Assembly: GCF_002002865.1 (NCBI RefSeq)
Contig: NZ_CP019508.1
Span: 953,501-1,017,500 of the forward strand
Reading direction: 5' to 3'
DNA length: 64,000 bases
From: Brevundimonas sp. LM2
Lineage (GTDB): Bacteria; Pseudomonadota; Alphaproteobacteria; Caulobacterales; Caulobacteraceae
Shown here: in pieces, positions 1 to 8,254 of the stretch
How positions within the stretch are numbered: the first letter of the stretch is position 1
How the letters are laid out: each line of letters opens with the position of its first letter
Notes under the pieces: generated by a model
What the model saw: the letters and a program-made list of their open reading frames with translations, nothing else
The model's database searches: none
What the model was told of the DNA's origin: nothing
Program-made: the position numbers and the translations under genes

Positions 1-1
1 C

Positions 2-19
2 TACGCCCAGAAGGCGTGA
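2..19 (+). CDS. possible 3' end of a gene entering from the left edge
   Basis: Only five codons followed by TGA (reading Tyr-Ala-Gln-Lys-Ala) lie inside the window, ending 3 bp before the stop of the convergent minus-strand lipoprotein gene. The tight tail-to-tail spacing is what one expects of a real gene end, but five codons cannot identify a product and the reading could be chance. Confidence 0.2.
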   Translation, partial: YAQKA

Positions 20-22
20 GGC

Positions 23-439
23 TCAGGGCCGGTCCCGCGAGGGGAGGGCCTCCACCTCGGCCGGAGTCAGCATGCGGGTGATCCGCGCGCGACAGGCGAC
101 GTTCACCAGATCGCTGCCGTCATTGGGGATGCGGACCCGATCGCCGATGCACAGCCGGCTGGATCCGCCCTGCTCGGGGCCGATCTGGATGGCGTTGGCG
201 CGCTCCAGGTCGCAGCCGCCGAAGGATTGAAGTTCGAAGACGTCGCGGTTCAGGACCCGAAGATAGATCCGCTCGTCCTGCCCCTGCCGGAAGTTGGTAA
301 CCTGGCTCTGACTGAAACATTGACGCGCGGCGGGGGACGCCGCGCCGGAGGAGGCGACCCTGCCCGCATCCACCGGCGCGCAGGCGGTCGTGGCGATCGT
401 GAATACGGCCAGAACCGGCAGGGACAGGCGGAAGCGCAT
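23..439 (-). CDS. DUF6491 family lipoprotein
   Basis: A 138-residue exported protein of unknown function. The N-terminus has a signal peptide ending in a lipobox (ThrThrAlaCys, lipidated Cys20). The mature part carries the DUF6491 pattern: a Cys-Phe near the start, a central Gly-Gly-Cys-Asp-Leu, and a late Leu-Cys-Ile-Gly-Asp, three cysteines in all that may form a disulfide. It is expected to sit in the periplasm attached to a membrane. The gene lies 29 bp downstream of mnmC on the same strand and may share its transcript. Family membership is by pattern recognition; no function is known for the family. Confidence 0.75.
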   Translation of the reverse strand: MRFRLSLPVLAVFTIATTACAPVDAGRVASSGAASPAARQCFSQSQVTNFRQGQDERIYLRVLNRDVFELQSFGGCDLERANAIQIGPEQGGSSRLCIGDRVRIPNDGSDLVNVACRARITRMLTPAEVEALPSRDRP

Positions 440-468
440 CGGTTGATCTCCTCGGACCTGGGAAGGTC

Positions 469-2238
469 CTACGCCGGGCGAGGTTCCACAAGAGGGCGCA
501 GGGCCGGTCGCGCCGGGTCCAGGGACCGGGCCAGCGTCGCCGGGAGCGGCGAGGGGCGAGCCAGCACCAGCGCCACCAGATGCTCGGCCAGCAGGGGGGC
601 CAGGCAGAAGCCGCGCGAGCCCAACCCGCCCAGGACGAACAGTCCGGACCGGTCGGGCACCGCGCCGCAGACGGGCAGGCGATCACGCGTCGTGGCCCGG
701 ATTGCGGCGCGCGCGCCCAGGCGGTCGGGATCGATCGCGGCGGCGCGGTCCGGAAAGCGGCTGGCCAGGGTCTCCAGATTGCGCGCCGTGTCCTCTGCCC
801 GGACGTCGGTCGCGGTGCCTCCGCGCTGATGGGTCGCCCCGAACAGGAAGCCGTCCGGCGTCGGGGCGACGTAGCCGCCCCAGGCGGTCGCGGGCGCCGG
901 CGCGCCAACGACCCAGTCCGCCTGACCTCGAACCGGGGCGATGGCCAGGTCGGGGGCCAGCCGTGCCGTGTCCGGCCCGGCGCACAGGATCACGGCGTCG
1001 ACCTGCACCAGGACCGCGCCCGCCGCGTCGCGCAGTCGCCAGCCGTCGGACGAGGCTTCGAGGGCGGCAACCGTTTCGTTGTGGACCGCCGCCCGGGCCA
1101 GCCCCTGCGCCAGGATGCGCAGCGGGGCGACCGTCAGGGCGTCACGCATGAACAGAGCGCCGTCCGGCTGGATCTGCATCGCGCCATCGGGCCAGACCGG
1201 TTGATCGGCGATGCGGGCGAAGCGGGCGCTGTCGCGGTCGGACCTGGGTTTCTGCATGACGCCCCGTCCCAGCACGGCCTCGGGGACCGCGGAATACACG
1301 GCGCCGGCGCGTTCCAGGGCCTGGGCGAACAGGGCGGAAATGGCCGCGTCGCCCAGATCGAAGCGGGGCGTGACCAGGGCGGCGGGAAAGCCCGAGGCCC
1401 CATGCCCCAGCCCCGCGCCCTCGAACACCGCCGCCGCGATGCCCTGGGCGGCCAGGGCGCGCGCGACCGAGGCCCCGGCGATCCCGGCCCCGATCACCGC
1501 GACCCGGGGCGGCGGCGTCTCTGCTGCCGCGATGCTCGGAAGCCGGGCTTCCAGCCGCTGGCGCTTGCGGCCGTGGCCCGGTCGCTTCTCGACCGCGAAG
1601 CCCCGCTCGCCCAAGCGACGCCGCACGTCGCCGGCGACGGTGAAGGTGGCGATTCGGGCCCCCGGCGCGGTGTGGGCCGCGATCTGGTCCATGACCGCCT
1701 CGGACCACATGTCCGGATTGGCGGCGGGGCTGAAGCCGTCCAGGAACCAGGCGTCGGCCCGCCCCGTCCACTGGGACAGGGCCCCGTCCACCGGGCCGAC
1801 GGCCAGATCCAGGGTGGCGCCGAAGCCCGGCAGGTCCAGCCGGTGGAAGCCCGGCGTGCCGGCGGGCCAGGCCGCGACCAGGACCTCCGTCGCCTCGGCG
1901 ATCTCGGGCCAGCGCGCGAGCGCACGGCGGGCCTCGTCGGCTCTCAGGGGAAAGCCCTCGACGGAGAAGAGCGACAGATGCGCGCCCGGCGACCGGGTTC
2001 TTTGCCAAAGCTCCAGCGCCGCGGCGATGTTCAACCCGGTCCCGAAGCCCAGCTCCGCGATGGTGAAATGGCGCCGATCCCGCCAGGCGCGCGGCAGGTC
2101 GCAGCCGTCCAGAAAGACGGCGCGGGTTTCCGCCAGACCGTCCTCGGCCGAAAAATAGACGTCGTCGAACCGCCCGGAGCGTGGCTCGTCGGCCTCGGTC
2201 CATACCAGTCTGGGATCGCGGTCAGCACCATCGTTCAT
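469..2238 (-). CDS. mnmC: bifunctional tRNA wobble-uridine enzyme MnmC
   Basis: A 589-residue fusion of two enzymes that finish 5-methylaminomethyl-2-thiouridine at position 34 of certain tRNAs. The N-terminal half (to about residue 235) is the SAM-dependent methyltransferase MnmD, with the SAM-binding ELGFGTGLN at residues 62-70 and a downstream WFLDGFSP. The C-terminal half is the FAD-dependent oxidoreductase MnmC1 that removes the carboxymethyl group; its dinucleotide fold starts with VIGAGIAG at about residue 248 and the late GGLGSRGF is typical of the family. Length is slightly below the E. coli enzyme. The start ATG at 2238 is the only good one before the methyltransferase domain. Cytoplasmic tRNA modification; no operon partner of related function is visible. 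Confidence 0.93.
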   Translation of the reverse strand: MNDGADRDPRLVWTEADEPRSGRFDDVYFSAEDGLAETRAVFLDGCDLPRAWRDRRHFTIAELGFGTGLNIAAALELWQRTRSPGAHLSLFSVEGFPLRADEARRALARWPEIAEATEVLVAAWPAGTPGFHRLDLPGFGATLDLAVGPVDGALSQWTGRADAWFLDGFSPAANPDMWSEAVMDQIAAHTAPGARIATFTVAGDVRRRLGERGFAVEKRPGHGRKRQRLEARLPSIAAAETPPPRVAVIGAGIAGASVARALAAQGIAAAVFEGAGLGHGASGFPAALVTPRFDLGDAAISALFAQALERAGAVYSAVPEAVLGRGVMQKPRSDRDSARFARIADQPVWPDGAMQIQPDGALFMRDALTVAPLRILAQGLARAAVHNETVAALEASSDGWRLRDAAGAVLVQVDAVILCAGPDTARLAPDLAIAPVRGQADWVVGAPAPATAWGGYVAPTPDGFLFGATHQRGGTATDVRAEDTARNLETLASRFPDRAAAIDPDRLGARAAIRATTRDRLPVCGAVPDRSGLFVLGGLGSRGFCLAPLLAEHLVALVLARPSPLPATLARSLDPARPALRPLVEPRPA

Positions 2239-2294
2239 CGGCGTGGAGGTAGCGCGGGGGCGACCGCGACGCGAGCGGCGGCATCGCGCGCACG

Positions 2295-2326
2295 AAAAAA
2301 GGGGTCGCCCGCGGGCGACCCCTTTC
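2295..2326 (-). terminator. intrinsic terminator after the Ala-rich lipoprotein gene
   Basis: A perfect 22-bp palindrome (2301-2322, GGGGTCGCCC arms) is flanked on the plus strand by six A, so a minus-strand transcript forms a strong GC hairpin followed by a run of six U. It sits 36 bp past the stop of the lipoprotein gene at 2362-2655 and separates it from mnmC. Confidence 0.85.
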
Positions 2327-2361
2327 CCCGGTCGGACCGAAGCCCGATCCGTCGTTCGACC

Positions 2362-2655
2362 TTAGTGGTCGGCTTTCTCGGCAGCGGCCGGTGCCATCGC
2401 GGCGTCGGCAGCCGGGGCGGCGGCAGGAGCCATCGCGCCATCGGCCGGGGCCATGGCGGCGGCGTCGGCGGCGGCACCGGCGGCAGCGGCGGCGTCGGTG
2501 GCGGCAGCGTCGGCGGTCGCGGCGGCGTCCGTGGCGGTGTCGGCAGCGGCGGTCGCGTCAGCGGCGGCGGCGTCGGCCTTGTCTTCGGCGGCGGGTTGGC
2601 AGGCGGCCAGGGCCAGAGCGGCGGCCGAGGCGGCAATCAGGGCTACGAAGCGCAT
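2362..2655 (-). CDS. alanine/aspartate-rich low-complexity lipoprotein
   Basis: A 97-residue lipoprotein: signal peptide with lipobox LeuAlaAlaCys (Cys19), then almost only Ala, Asp, Thr and Met. The middle repeats Ala-Ala-Asp and Ala-Thr-Asp units and the end has several Ala-Met-Ala-Pro units. Such a chain would be helical or disordered, resembling small surface or periplasmic spacer lipoproteins. I start at the ATG at 2655 because the signal peptide begins there; an upstream in-frame extension to 2739 reads as non-signal sequence. Its neighbour at 2862-3230 has the same Cys19-Gln-Pro-Ala signal junction and similar composition, suggesting a tandem duplication. Function unknown. Confidence 0.7.
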   Translation of the reverse strand: MRFVALIAASAAALALAACQPAAEDKADAAAADATAAADTATDAAATADAAATDAAAAAGAAADAAAMAPADGAMAPAAAPAADAAMAPAAAEKADH

Positions 2656-2814
2656 TGGAGGTATCCTTCCCAGGGTTTGTGCGAGCTTTTTCGACCACTC
2701 GCTCCTCAGGAGATAACGGGATCGTGAGCAGCTCTGCAAGCGAAATCCTCACGGCTTCGTGATCGCTTCCCCGCGTGTCGGAAGACTCTCCCGGGCCGGG
2801 CAGATGCCCATGAC

Positions 2815-2844
2815 GAAGCCCGCGATCGTGCGATCGCGGGCTTC
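2815..2844 (-). terminator. perfect hairpin downstream of the second low-complexity lipoprotein
   Basis: A 14-bp perfect inverted repeat (GAAGCCCGCGATCG and its complement, 2-nt loop) lies 17 bp past the stop of the gene at 2862-3230. There is no T run on the minus strand, so it may be a factor-dependent terminator or RNA-stabilising hairpin and not a textbook intrinsic terminator. Confidence 0.5.
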
Positions 2845-2861
2845 TCGATCAAGGCGAGCGC

Positions 2862-3230
2862 TTATTGCGCGGGCGGGGTGCTCGATCCGGTCGAGCCGGT
2901 CGAACCGGTCGTGTCCATCGCGCCGGAGCCGGGCGTCGCCGTACCGCCGCTGGCGCCTGGTGCGTTGGTGGCCCCGGCCGCGGTGCCCGGCGTCATGGTG
3001 CCGCCCGGGGTCATGCCGGGCGTGGCGTTGGTAGAGCCGCCGGGCATGGTTTCGGAGCTCATCTGGCCGGTCGTCGGGTTCATGGCGCTCGTGTCGCTGG
3101 TCGAGGGCGTGGGCATCGACGATTCCGCGGCGGTGCCGGTGGTGGCGGCCGTGTCTGCGTCGCTGGCGGGTTGGCAAGCCGCGAGGCCGAAGGCCGCGAT
3201 CGCAGTGACCGCGAGAAGGGTGGTTTTCAT
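2862..3230 (-). CDS. Thr/Gly/Ser-rich low-complexity lipoprotein
   Basis: A 122-residue lipoprotein. Signal peptide with lipobox LeuAlaAlaCys at Cys19, followed by Gln-Pro-Ala exactly as in the neighbour at 2362-2655. The mature part is rich in Thr, Gly, Ser, Ala and Met with repeated Pro-Gly-(Gly)-Thr and Thr-Gly-Ser units and no predicted fold, so it is probably a flexible envelope-attached linker or spacer. A GGGAG ribosome site lies about 9 bp before the ATG. No function can be assigned. Confidence 0.7.
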   Translation of the reverse strand: MKTTLLAVTAIAAFGLAACQPASDADTAATTGTAAESSMPTPSTSDTSAMNPTTGQMSSETMPGGSTNATPGMTPGGTMTPGTAAGATNAPGASGGTATPGSGAMDTTGSTGSTGSSTPPAQ

Positions 3231-3368
3231 GGCAGGCTCCCTGTTCCGATCGCTCGGCCCAGATGACCGCCCCTCATGGGGTTACGTGATCGTGATCCAC
3301 GGTGAACCGAAGACAGGATGCCTCGTTCCAAACCGGTTCCGAAAAAGAGCCGCTAAGCTTTGATTTCG

Positions 3369-4238
3369 TTAAGCTTCGCCGGGCGCGGCCGACAGGGCCT
3401 CTTCCATCTCGAGGAAGGAGGGCTGGGCCGCGGAGGGGATGTCGCCCCGGCCGATCTCGACCGAGATCTGAGCCGCGTTGCCGTGCAGGTGGGCGACCAG
3501 CACCGACTGGATGATCTTGTAGTAGGAGAATTCCTCGTCGACGATCGCCTGCAGCCGCGCGGCCAGTGGTCCGACCAGGCCATAGGCCAGGAAGACGCCC
3601 ATGAAGGTGCCGACCAGGGCGCCCCCGATCATGCCCCCCAGAACCTCCGGCGGCTCGGTGATCGAACCCATGGTCTTGATGACCCCCAGAACGGCCGCGA
3701 CGATGCCGAGCGCCGGCAGGGCGTCGGCCATGGCCTGAAGCGCGTGGGGGGCGCTGGCGGCCTCGTGGTGATGCTTTTCCAGCTGCTTTTCCATGGCGTC
3801 CTCGATCTGGTGAGGATCCTCCAGGTTCATCGTCATCATCCGCAGGGTGTCGCAGATGAAGTCGGTGGCGAAATGGTCCTTCAGCACCTTGGGATATTTC
3901 TGGAAGATGGTGCTCTCGGCGGGTTTTTCGATGTGGCTTTCCAGGGCGATGACGCCCTTGGATTTCATCGTCTTGGTCAGCTGGAACAGCAGCGACAGAA
4001 GGTCCTTGTAGTCCTGCTTCTTCCATTTCGGTCCGGCGAAGGACTTGCCCAGCCCGCCCAGGGCCGATTTCACCACCCCGACGCTGTTGGAGATCAGGAA
4101 GGCGGCGACGGCCGATCCGCCGATGGCCATGAACTCGTGCGGCGCCGCATGCAGGATGACCTCGAACTTGCCGCCCGCCAGGGCGTAGCTGCCGAACACC
4201 ATGCCGAACAGCATGACGATGCCGATGATCTGAAACAT
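3369..4238 (-). CDS. motA: flagellar motor stator protein MotA
   Basis: A 289-residue inner-membrane protein. MotA and MotB form the proton-conducting stator that drives flagellar rotation. Four hydrophobic segments are visible (about 1-22, 33-55, 168-190 and 200-225) with a large cytoplasmic loop between the second and third that carries the charged, rotor-contacting region, and a Leu-Pro-Ala-Leu-Gly-Ile-Val motif beginning the third segment that includes the conserved proline. Length matches the family. motB is not adjacent: the genes on both sides are unrelated, as in Caulobacter where motA and motB are unlinked. The upstream 69 bp holds the palindrome GTTAA-TGT-TTAAC (4283-4295). Confidence 0.93.
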   Translation of the reverse strand: MFQIIGIVMLFGMVFGSYALAGGKFEVILHAAPHEFMAIGGSAVAAFLISNSVGVVKSALGGLGKSFAGPKWKKQDYKDLLSLLFQLTKTMKSKGVIALESHIEKPAESTIFQKYPKVLKDHFATDFICDTLRMMTMNLEDPHQIEDAMEKQLEKHHHEAASAPHALQAMADALPALGIVAAVLGVIKTMGSITEPPEVLGGMIGGALVGTFMGVFLAYGLVGPLAARLQAIVDEEFSYYKIIQSVLVAHLHGNAAQISVEIGRGDIPSAAQPSFLEMEEALSAAPGEA

Positions 4239-4282
4239 GAAGCGGCCCGACGTCCCCGAGGGTAGAGACGCAGACCTTGACG

Positions 4283-4295
4283 GTTAATGTTTAAC
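4283..4295. promoter_or_regulatory. GTTAA/TTAAC palindrome upstream of motA
   Basis: Perfect 5-bp arms GTTAA and TTAAC separated by TGT lie 45 bp before the motA start in the only AT-rich spot of the gap. TTAA half-sites are the core of CtrA boxes in Caulobacterales, but the 3-bp spacing differs from the usual 7 bp, so the identity of the binding factor is open. Confidence 0.3.
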
Positions 4296-4307
4296 GTCGC
4301 CTTGCGC

Positions 4308-6101
4308 TCAGAGGCGGGTAACGCCGTTCTGGATCGCCTCATAGGCTTCCGGCGTCAGCTTCTGATAGCCGGACTTGCCGCGCACATAGACCTGGCCAGG
4401 CAGCGCCGGGTCGAAACCGTCGGCCACCAGGTCGACCTTGCGGTATTTGAACGTGCCCGTGGTCTCCAGCGTCTTGGCCAGGCGCACGAACACCGGCCGC
4501 GCATAGGGCGGCAACTGCTCGTCGACATAGGCCCCGAACGCCTTGGCCCCGAACGCGCCCTCGGTGATCAGGGTGACCATGCCCGCCTTGCCCTCGGCCC
4601 CGGGCACAGGAACGCCATAGGCGATCACCTCGGAAACCCCCGGGGCCTCGGTCAGACGCTGCTCGACCTCGGCGGTCGAGACGTTCTCGCCCTTCCAGCG
4701 GAAGGTGTCGCCGATCCGGTCGATGAAGTAGAAATAGCCCTCGGCGTCCTGGCGCATCAGGTCGCCGGTGCGGAACCAGCGATCGCCGCGCGCGAACACG
4801 TCGGTCAGGATCTTCTTCTCGGAGGCGGCCTTGTCGGCATAGCCCGAGAAGTTGTGGCGGATGTCGTCGCCGATGACGCCGATCGCCTCGCCGATCTCGC
4901 CCACGGAAGCTTCCGCGCATAGCCCGCTGGGCAGGCGAACCGGGGCCTCGGTGTCGATGTCGAAGCGGACCAGCCGGATGTTGATCTGTTTCTTCAGGAA
5001 CTTGGGCACACGGCCGATGGCCCCGGCCTTGCCGTCGAAATTGAACAGCGAGACGTTGCCCTCGGTCGAGCCGTAGAACTCCAGGATCTTCGGAATGCCG
5101 AACCGCGACTGGAAATCGGTCCAGACGTCCGGCCGCAGCCCGTTGCCGAAGGCCAGGCGCAGCCTGTGGCCGCGCTCGCCTTCCTGCGGGGGGCAGTTGA
5201 CCAGATAGCGGCACAGTTCACCGATATAGACGAACAGCGTCGCCCCGGTGGCGTTGACGTCGGGCCAGAAACTCGTGGCCGAGAACTTGCGCCGCAGGAT
5301 CAGCCGCCCGCCGTTCAGCAGGGCCGGGCCGATGCCGACCAGACCCCCGGTCGAATGGTACAGGGGCAGGACGTTGAACACCTTGTCCTGCGGCGTCGCG
5401 GCCGTGGCGCCGGCGAAGGCGCGCATATAGGTCCGCGCCCGCGAGTGGGGAATGCGCGCGGCCTTGGGCATGCCCGTGGTGCCCGAGGTGTAGATGAACA
5501 GGGCGGTGTCGCGGTTGGTCAGGCCGTCCCGGACGGCCTTCTGGGGCCGGACCGACGAGCCGCTGCGAACCGCATTGTCGAGCCCGCGCCGCTCCGACAC
5601 CTCGTCCTCTTCCTTCAGGCCCAGGACCCACAGCATCATGGTCCGGGTGACGAAGGGCCGGGCCTCTTCGCAGCGCCCCCAGGTCTCTTCGTCGGCCACC
5701 ACCTGGGACACGCCCGCGATGTTCAGGCAGTGGGCCAGGGCCTGGCCGGTCAGGTTGGTGTTGATCAGGGCGGTGGCCACCCCGACCTTGGAGAAGCCCA
5801 TCCAGGCCGCGATGTATTCGGCCCGGTTGTTCATCACCAGACCGACCACGTCCGAGCGCCGCAGACCCCGGCTGCGCGCCCAGTGGCCGAAGCGGTTGGC
5901 CATGCTGTCCAGCTCGCGGTACGTCAGGGTCCGGTGTTCGTCTTCCAGCGCGACGTTGTCGCCGAACTTGTCGACCGCCTCCTCGAAATCGTCGCAGACC
6001 AGGACGTCGCTATCGAGCGCGATGGGCTTGATGCGCTGCAGCAACCGACGAAGACCGGCCGCGAACGTCAGGTCGCGTCGGATATTGGCGGCTAGCCCCA
6101 T
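4308..6101 (-). CDS. long-chain acyl-CoA synthetase (FadD6/FATP-like)
   Basis: A 597-residue AMP-forming enzyme that activates long-chain fatty acids with ATP and CoA. The P-loop-like motif YTSGTTGMPKAA is near residue 208, the adenylate-binding YGSTEGN near 340, and the GDLMRQDAEGYFYFIDR and GEN(V/I)S motifs occur in the C-terminal lid domain. The arrangement and ends match the SLC27/very-long-chain acyl-CoA synthetase branch often annotated as long-chain-acyl-CoA synthetase, which couples activation to uptake at the membrane. ATG at 6101 has GGGAG 9 bp upstream. Flanking genes are not fatty-acid genes; a FadL-type porin occurs 36 kb away. Confidence 0.9.
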   Translation of the reverse strand: MGLAANIRRDLTFAAGLRRLLQRIKPIALDSDVLVCDDFEEAVDKFGDNVALEDEHRTLTYRELDSMANRFGHWARSRGLRRSDVVGLVMNNRAEYIAAWMGFSKVGVATALINTNLTGQALAHCLNIAGVSQVVADEETWGRCEEARPFVTRTMMLWVLGLKEEDEVSERRGLDNAVRSGSSVRPQKAVRDGLTNRDTALFIYTSGTTGMPKAARIPHSRARTYMRAFAGATAATPQDKVFNVLPLYHSTGGLVGIGPALLNGGRLILRRKFSATSFWPDVNATGATLFVYIGELCRYLVNCPPQEGERGHRLRLAFGNGLRPDVWTDFQSRFGIPKILEFYGSTEGNVSLFNFDGKAGAIGRVPKFLKKQINIRLVRFDIDTEAPVRLPSGLCAEASVGEIGEAIGVIGDDIRHNFSGYADKAASEKKILTDVFARGDRWFRTGDLMRQDAEGYFYFIDRIGDTFRWKGENVSTAEVEQRLTEAPGVSEVIAYGVPVPGAEGKAGMVTLITEGAFGAKAFGAYVDEQLPPYARPVFVRLAKTLETTGTFKYRKVDLVADGFDPALPGQVYVRGKSGYQKLTPEAYEAIQNGVTRL

Positions 6102-6277
6102 GCTCAGCGTCGCTCCCGTTGAATGCGTTGATTTGCACCCTGATGAACAACGGCCGGGGCCGGGTCAACCGAACAGCGCATGCGTAACCGCGGTCTTTGC
6201 CGTTTCGGACGGAGGGGTGGCACCCGACGCACGGGTGACGCGACGGAACGTTCGAAGCGCAGACCCGGGGGGTTCCA

Positions 6278-7597
6278 TCAGCGGTTGGGCGACACCCGCC
6301 AGATGACGTCGCCGACGTCGTCGGCGACCAGAAGGGCCCCGGTCGCATCGCTCTGAACCCCGACGGGACGGCCCATGGCCTCTTCCCGCTCGTTCAGAAA
6401 GCCGGTTAAGACATCCTCCGGCGCACCGCTGGGGACGCCCTCCGCGAAGGGCACGAAGACGACCTTGTAGCCCGCCTTGGGTTCGCGGTTCCACGACCCG
6501 TGCTGGCCGACGAAGGCCCCGTGACGGAAGCGGTCGGGCAGCAGACGGCCTTCGTAGAAGGTCAGCCCCAGCGAGGCGGTATGGGCCCCCAGGGCATAGT
6601 CCGGGCTGAGAGCCGCGGCGACCTTGGCCGGGTCCTGCGGCTGGACGCGGCTGTCCACGTGCTGGCCGTAATAGCTGTAGGGCCAGCCGTAGAAGCCGCC
6701 GGGCGTCACCGATGTCATGTAGTCGGGCACCAGGTCGTTGCCCAGTTCGTCCCGCTCATTGACCGCCACCCACAGCCTGCCGCTGTCCGGCTGCCAGGCC
6801 ATGCCGACCGGATTGCGCAGGCCCGAGGCGTAGAGGCGCGACCGGCCGGTGGCGATGTCGATCTCGTGGATGGCGGCGCGGCCGACCTCCTCGTCCATCC
6901 CGTTCTCGCCGATATTCGAGTTCGACCCGACCCCGACATACAGTTTCGTGCCGTCGATCGCGGCGACCAGGCTCTTGGTCCAGTGGTGGTTGCGACCCGC
7001 CGGCAGGGCGGCCAGCGTCGTCGCCGGGGCGGTGATCCGGGTCTGGCCCGTCTGATACGGGAAGGCGACCACCGCGTCGGCATTGGCCACGAACAGCCGG
7101 TCGCCGACCAGGGCCATGCCGAACGGTGAGCTCAGGCCGGTCAGGAACGGCGTCTGCATCTCTGCCACCCCGTCGCCGTCGGCGTCGCGCAGCAGGGTGA
7201 TCCGGTCCGGGCTTTCGACCCCGGCCCCCGCCCGTTTCATGACCAGCCCCATGATCCAGCCGCGGATGCCGCCTTGTTTGTCCTCGGGCTTGGGCGGGGC
7301 GTTGGACTCGGCCACCAGGATGTCGCCGTTCGGCAGGCGATAGAGCCAGCGGGGATGGTCCAGGTCCCGGGCGAAGGCCTGCACCCGCAGGCCCTCGGCG
7401 GCGACCGGCATGCGGCCTTCGGGCCAGCCCACCGCCGGGGCGATGTTGACCGTCGGGGTCAGCCGGTTGCGGTGCGGCGCGGCGATCGTCGGCTGGGCCC
7501 CAAAGGTCGCGCCGGGGGGCAGCAGGGGCGGGGCCGCGCAGGCCGACACACCCGCGACCGCGGTCAGGGCGGCGGCGATCGAAAGGCGCACGACCAT
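6278..7597 (-). CDS. PQQ-type sorbosone/glucose dehydrogenase-like lipoprotein
   Basis: A 439-residue exported protein with the GSDH/L-sorbosone dehydrogenase fold, a six-bladed propeller that in characterised members oxidises sugars with PQQ. Signal peptide ends in a lipobox with Cys20. Recognisable pieces are ARDLDHPRWLYRLPNGDILV in the first blade, SPFGMAL, VGSNSNIGENGMD, and ASGLRNPVGMAWQP, the last typical of the family, and GQHGSWNREP near the end. An AAGGAG ribosome site precedes the ATG. It ends 176 bp from the acyl-CoA synthetase and is followed upstream by a lipocalin gene 18 bp away, likely cotranscribed. The physiological substrate is not inferable. Confidence 0.85.
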   Translation of the reverse strand: MVVRLSIAAALTAVAGVSACAAPPLLPPGATFGAQPTIAAPHRNRLTPTVNIAPAVGWPEGRMPVAAEGLRVQAFARDLDHPRWLYRLPNGDILVAESNAPPKPEDKQGGIRGWIMGLVMKRAGAGVESPDRITLLRDADGDGVAEMQTPFLTGLSSPFGMALVGDRLFVANADAVVAFPYQTGQTRITAPATTLAALPAGRNHHWTKSLVAAIDGTKLYVGVGSNSNIGENGMDEEVGRAAIHEIDIATGRSRLYASGLRNPVGMAWQPDSGRLWVAVNERDELGNDLVPDYMTSVTPGGFYGWPYSYYGQHVDSRVQPQDPAKVAAALSPDYALGAHTASLGLTFYEGRLLPDRFRHGAFVGQHGSWNREPKAGYKVVFVPFAEGVPSGAPEDVLTGFLNEREEAMGRPVGVQSDATGALLVADDVGDVIWRVSPNR

Positions 7598-7615
7598 TCG
7601 GGATCTCCTTGGGCG

Positions 7616-8176
7616 TCAGGCGGTGGCAGGAAACTCGAGACGATCCGTATCATACCCGAGGGCCCGGGCCCGCGCGATCAGCTCGGCCAGCTGCGCCGGG
7701 CTGGGCACCGCGCGGGTGTAGATCCACAGCTTGTCGAAGCTGGGATCGGCCGAGATGAACCAGGTGTAGTCGTCGTCGTGGTCGAGGATCCAGTATTCCC
7801 AGGTCACCAGGCCGGCGAAATAGCGGGCGCGGAACTTGGCGTTGGTGCCCGGGTCCAGGATGGTGGCGTCGGCCCCGATGGCCTTCTCCTTGCCGGTCGG
7901 GGTGCCGGACTGGCAGGTGTCGCGCACCGCCAGGGTGGTGGGCGAGCGCAGCGTATAGGTCGAGGCCCCGGCGACGCAGCCGTCGGTCAGCCGCATCGGC
8001 AGCCGACCGATCTCCAGCCAGCGGCCATTGTAAAGACGCTCGGCATCGACGGACCGCGCGGGCTGTGGCGCGCGGATCTGGCGTTGGGACAGGGTCGTGG
8101 CGCAGGCCGCCAGCCCGGCGACGGCGACCCCGCCGAGGGCCAAGGCGAGCACAAGGTTCACGGGTCTGCGCGACAT
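7616..8176 (-). CDS. lipocalin family lipoprotein
   Basis: A 186-residue bacterial lipocalin (Blc-like), an outer-membrane lipoprotein family that binds lipids or other hydrophobic ligands in a beta barrel. Signal peptide with lipobox LeuAlaAlaCys (Cys25); the lipocalin N-terminal signature Gly-x-Trp is at residues 51-53 followed by the YTL strand; the late WEYWILDHDDDYTWFIS and LWIYTR match the final barrel strands. Cys67 and Cys87 region could be disulfide bonded. Its stop is 18 bp before the start of the sorbosone dehydrogenase-like gene, so the two probably form an operon. Confidence 0.85.
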   Translation of the reverse strand: MSRRPVNLVLALALGGVAVAGLAACATTLSQRQIRAPQPARSVDAERLYNGRWLEIGRLPMRLTDGCVAGASTYTLRSPTTLAVRDTCQSGTPTGKEKAIGADATILDPGTNAKFRARYFAGLVTWEYWILDHDDDYTWFISADPSFDKLWIYTRAVPSPAQLAELIARARALGYDTDRLEFPATA

Positions 8177-8254
8177 GGTCTAACTCCGTTCAGGACACGA
8201 CGCGCAAGATACGGCACGGGGTCGCGTTCTGGACGCGGCCAATGCGCACGGCCT

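Noticed and set aside
580..2727. A 715-codon plus-strand frame across mnmC and the first low-complexity lipoprotein
   Set aside because: Composition is Gly/Arg/Gln noise and it is antisense to the well-supported mnmC.
2815..2844. Reading the 14-bp perfect hairpin as a protein-binding operator
   Set aside because: Its place just after a stop codon, with no promoter on either side, fits a 3' RNA element better.
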